DNA of 64,000 nt from Quillaja saponaria (lineage: Eukaryota > Streptophyta > Magnoliopsida > Fabales > Quillajaceae): assembly GCA_029379385.1 (NCBI GenBank), contig CM055612.1, positions 18,724,001-18,788,000 on the forward strand, read 5' to 3'. The notes beneath the pieces are model-generated. The model was not told where the DNA came from. It saw only the letters and a program-made list of their open reading frames with translations, and made no database searches. A program made the translations under genes and the position numbers. Below, in pieces: positions 60,621-64,000 of the stretch (its first letter is position 1; every line of letters begins with the position of its first letter).

Positions 60621-62355
60621 TTTTCTTTGTCTTCTTTGTCATACAGATTTTTTTTTTTGGGTGAAATCATATAGAATATTTTGTTTCGATTAGTAATGAT
60701 AATAAGGAATTTTTGTGTATAAAACAATATATAGAAATTAAAATTTTTAGAAGAAAAATTAGTAAATTAAACCATTATGGTAATTTTACAATACAAATGA
60801 AAATCATGTATATTAAAGGTCAATAGCACAGTTGCAGTTATGACTTATTTGTTAACATATAAAACAAGAAGTTTTGTGTGAATGTATTCAAGTTGAAAGA
60901 AGTTTAATAACTGATGAAGGCCTACAACTATGATATGGTTTTTAATAAAGAAAGAGATGGTGTAGTTCTTTACAATGAATTACATAAAGAGAAGGGGGAC
61001 AAACGACAAAGATATGATGGATGTGATGTGGAATTGAAAAAAAGAAGAATAATTATTAATTAGTATAAAGGGATAATTAAGTCTTTTTAGTTATTAAGCA
61101 GTTAAAGTTAATTATTAATTTGGATGGTTCGTGTAATTTGTCAGATGGTTTCAATTATAAAGGTGAAATGTTTAAATTGGTAGAAATAGGAGGACATTGT
61201 AAATCAGGTGGGAGTTTAATGAAAGAAAGTGAAATTGATCATAAGTTTAATATTTGATCAAACAAATTATCAAACAAATGAAATTATCATATTTTTAATA
61301 TTTGATCAAACAAATTATCAAACTAATAGTATTAAATTAAACTAATTCAAATAAATTAAATGTTTATATCAATACATGTGATTGATCATATAGAATTCAA
61401 TTAAACGTTTTAGCATTAACATTATTTATCTTTACATGTGATTGATCACCTAGAAATTAAATGGAACTTGAAAGTAGTATTTTCAAAATTGGGTCAGAAT
61501 AGACGGTTCGATTGGTTGAATCACCATCCATATGGTGTTTTAAATTGGTTTGAACCACAAAATCATTTAAATGGTTGTATCAAGCAAAATCAGTAAAAAT
61601 CACAAGGACCGAAAGAACTAGATGATCCATGATCGATTTTAGTGGTTAAACCATTTTTAAAAAAAATATCTAAGATTAAAACTGAATTGTGTTTTAAATA
61701 TTTTAATGAGATATACTTATATGCATTCGAATCTAGTTCAAAAACTTAACAATAAAAATCAAAATGCAATATGCATGGTTAAAACATACTAATTAACATA
61801 TAATATTTTGTAGGTATGATTATATCCAATAGTTTTGGTAAAATATAGTTTGTAAATTTCAAAAATTACCATTTAACTTTTTTAAATTTACTAATTAAAA
61901 ATCATACAACTTAGTAAAGAAAAACACATTTAATTATACAATATTTCTTAATCTATTTCCATCTTCATATTAAAAATTGTAAAATATAAACTTTTTGATG
62001 TTGAATGCTTGGAAAATAACTTTTTTTGCTTGTTGGGATGGTTAGTCTTCTTTGTAATGATCAACAATAGGTGTGCTTCACTTGGTTGATTCCTGGGTTG
62101 TTTTTCTTTCACTTTCTTTATCTTCTATTTCTAGGCTTTGTTTAATGGAACCTGTTGCTTGAAACAAATATATGTCAAGTACGTAGAAATATACTCTTAA
62201 GAACAACATAATTCATTAAACAAACATAAATATACTCTTAAAACAAAAAACTGAATGATTGTCTAAAGTAGAAATATACACTTAAACAAACAGAAATATA
62301 AACTTAAAACAAAATCAGAATTTCCACTCATCATAATAGAGTGGATGATTGTTCT
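60621..62355. other. Copy B downstream region
   Basis: AT-rich; from about 61340 it parallels copy A (50800-51900). An additional stretch at about 60780-61320 has no clear match in copy A. No gene seen. Confidence 0.45.
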
Positions 62356-62359
62356 AACT

Positions 62360-62613
62360 ATTTGACTCGGATTCTTCCTCTTGAAGGAGGTAAAAACCAC
62401 CTTCTTCTCGACTTCAGAGCACGAGTCAGTGAGGAGGTCATTGGACTGGTAACAGTGATATGATGAGTCGCTGGAGGATGGGGAAGAATGTGATGAGTCC
62501 GAATCTTTAGAATATTCAGAAGCAGATTTTGAAAAGGAGATGTATTCTTCAATATCAATGACATGCTCATTGTCTTCCTTGTCTTCTTTCAGTCTTCGAC
62601 CCTTATAGCATCT
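62360..62613 (-). other. Ser/Asp-rich open frame, copy B (unidentified)
   Basis: Counterpart of the frame at 51928-52170. It keeps KEDKEDNEHVIDIEEY and SEYSKDSDSSHSSPSSSDSS with in-frame differences, and remains open past the point where copy A has its stop. Confidence 0.4.
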
Positions 62614-63593
62614 CTATCTTTCTCATCTTCTGCATGTGGAACCTTTTTCCTTTTTCCTGAGTCCATCCCTCTCACAACATAATCAAGATATTATTTGGAC
62701 AATTGTTTTTGGAGTTGAAAGAACTGAGATATGTAAAAGATGGCCAAGAGATATATACATATATACAAGATTACTTTGGAATATCAATAGGATGCCTACC
62801 AATTTAACGGTTGAAACAACAATAAACCTTTGATATGCGTGAATTATAACTGCATAGTGCATTGAACCCGTCCCTTTAATAAAGGGTTATTACTAATGGA
62901 AATGGACACGGCCTGGACCTATTATAGACCCATAAGTTACTGGATATATCCGGTCCCAGCAGACATACGTGCATGACCCATAGACTTGTATTTTTATTTA
63001 TTTATTAATAATATAAAATAATATCTATGCACCTTTTTGCTATTTACCTGATAAATGCATATTCAGGTGATAAATACCAATTCAAGGCTTCACTATTAAG
63101 CAGATAAACACCTCTTCTGCTCTTCACTATTCAGCTGATGAATTCCTATTCAGTATACTTATTTAGCTCTTCACTGCTCAAATGATAAATACTTTTTGGC
63201 TCTTCACTATTCAGCTTTTCCCCTCAAATCTCTACGAGCCAATTCCTTGAGACCTAAATCATCTCTTTCTCGTTTGGAACCCAAAATTTGAAACCTTAAA
63301 ATTTCTTTATACAATTTACTAGCACATATGGGGATCTGTTTGTAGTAGATGTATTTCAATTATCCAAGTAAACTATATTTTTCTTACTTCTAATTTTGTT
63401 ATATTAGTGCTAAAGTGGTTTGTTAGGCCACCAGTTCTTACTTTGGCTGATTTGTAAAGTAAAATGTATTTCTCTTAGTTTTAATTATTTTGATCACATG
63501 GTTGTGGGGACCGATTATGGTAGGTTTGTTAACAATGGATTTTAGTGCTTTTTCGTTTGTCTTATTGTGTTTTGTATTATTGCATTGTAGAAA

Positions 63594-64000
63594 TGGATGA
63601 TGTAGATGACTCTATTGTTGTGCATCTGCATCACGTGGGCCAGCTGAGAGAAGTAAGCTCTAGTTTCATATACATCGATGGTTAAGTAGCTGTCTTTGAT
63701 ATACATGTTAATTACTTGTCTTTTCTTTTTTTTTTTTTTTTTTTTTTCATGGTAAAAAAAAAAAAAGGTTCAATATGACTGGCGATATTTTAGCTTTAAG
63801 AGGCCATTTTGGAAAATGTCATTGTCGACTTGTACCAATGGTATTCATAACCTGTTTTCTAACAAAGATGTGATCGAAATGACAAAGGTGGCCCTAACTT
63901 CTGTTGATAGAATATGTTGAGCACAATGTGGATGATCCAGTGTTTAATGTTTCGCTATCATCTGCACCTGAAACAAGCACACAAGCCCAAATAACCCAAC
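63594..64000 (+). pseudogene. MULE transposase relic, copy B (cut by window edge)
   Basis: Begins MDDVDDSIVVHLHHVGQL like copy A. A TAA at 63683-63685 (GGTTAAGTAGCTG) breaks it, a T/A homopolymer stretch replaces the middle, and the frame is lost before the window edge. Confidence 0.7.

Larger units (their letters stand above)
54845..64000 (+). repeat. Segmental tandem duplication, copy B (runs off the window)
   Basis: Matches copy A from about 54845, interrupted by the LTR element at 56256-60262. Exon 1 of the bZIP differs at about 17 of 78 encoded residues, so the duplication is not recent. It lacks the 47716 MITE. Confidence 0.85.

Overview
The window is nuclear DNA of a flowering plant, almost certainly a eudicot. 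Genes carry many introns inside AT-rich DNA, and the recognisable proteins are plant types: a 6-phosphofructo-2-kinase/fructose-2,6-bisphosphatase with an N-terminal starch-binding domain, an ATL RING-H2 protein, a ZIP transporter, plant histone H3.1, SGF11 and a farnesol kinase. The transposons are also plant families (TRIM, Gypsy, hAT and MULE MITEs). I cannot name the species. Gene models were built by hand from reading frame, splice sites and family knowledge.

Layout. 1.35-3.4 kb (+): CHUP1/IPGA1-like coiled-coil gene, tail to tail with a tiny ribosomal protein eL41 gene (4.0-4.2 kb, -). 4.3-8.5 kb: AT-rich intergenic DNA with a 1.4 kb long-TIR element. 8.5-21.1 kb (+): the 23-exon F2KP gene, whose introns hold a TRIM retrotransposon, tandem repeats and one GC-AG intron. 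22.4-23.2 kb (+): intronless ATL RING-H2 gene. 23.2-28.5 kb: AT-rich intergenic DNA. 28.5-28.9 kb (+): intronless histone H3.1. 29.2-33.1 kb (-): decayed Gypsy element, followed by a 248-bp tandem duplication that ends at a tRNA gene (33.5 kb, -). 34.4-36.2 kb (-): ZIP6-like transporter. 36.8 kb: tRNA-Glu relic. 37.2-40.2 kb (-): SGF11 of the SAGA deubiquitinase module. 41.0-45.9 kb (-): a farnesol kinase (FOLK) locus that appears to be a pseudogene, with a hAT MITE inside an exon, an apparently lost splice acceptor and a frameshift in the last exon. 46.3-46.9 kb: LINE relic.

From about 47.56 kb to the right edge the window is a tandem segmental duplication. Copy A (about 47.56-53.8 kb) holds an intact group-E-like bZIP gene and a deleted MULE transposase relic. 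Copy B (54.84 kb to beyond the window) holds the same order with a dead bZIP: the basic-region exon is deleted, a 4.0 kb non-autonomous LTR element sits in exon 3, and the 3' coding end is deleted. The two copies serve as each other's empty-site controls, so insertions can be ordered in time. 

The genes are independent housekeeping or regulatory loci (metabolic control, translation, chromatin, metal transport, ubiquitin signalling) with no sign of an operon-like pathway. I found no convincing new multi-gene system. The most informative biology is structural: transposon insertion into exons with creation of splice sites, decay of FOLK, duplication and death of a bZIP gene, and a minus-strand Ser/Asp-rich frame kept open in both duplicate copies.
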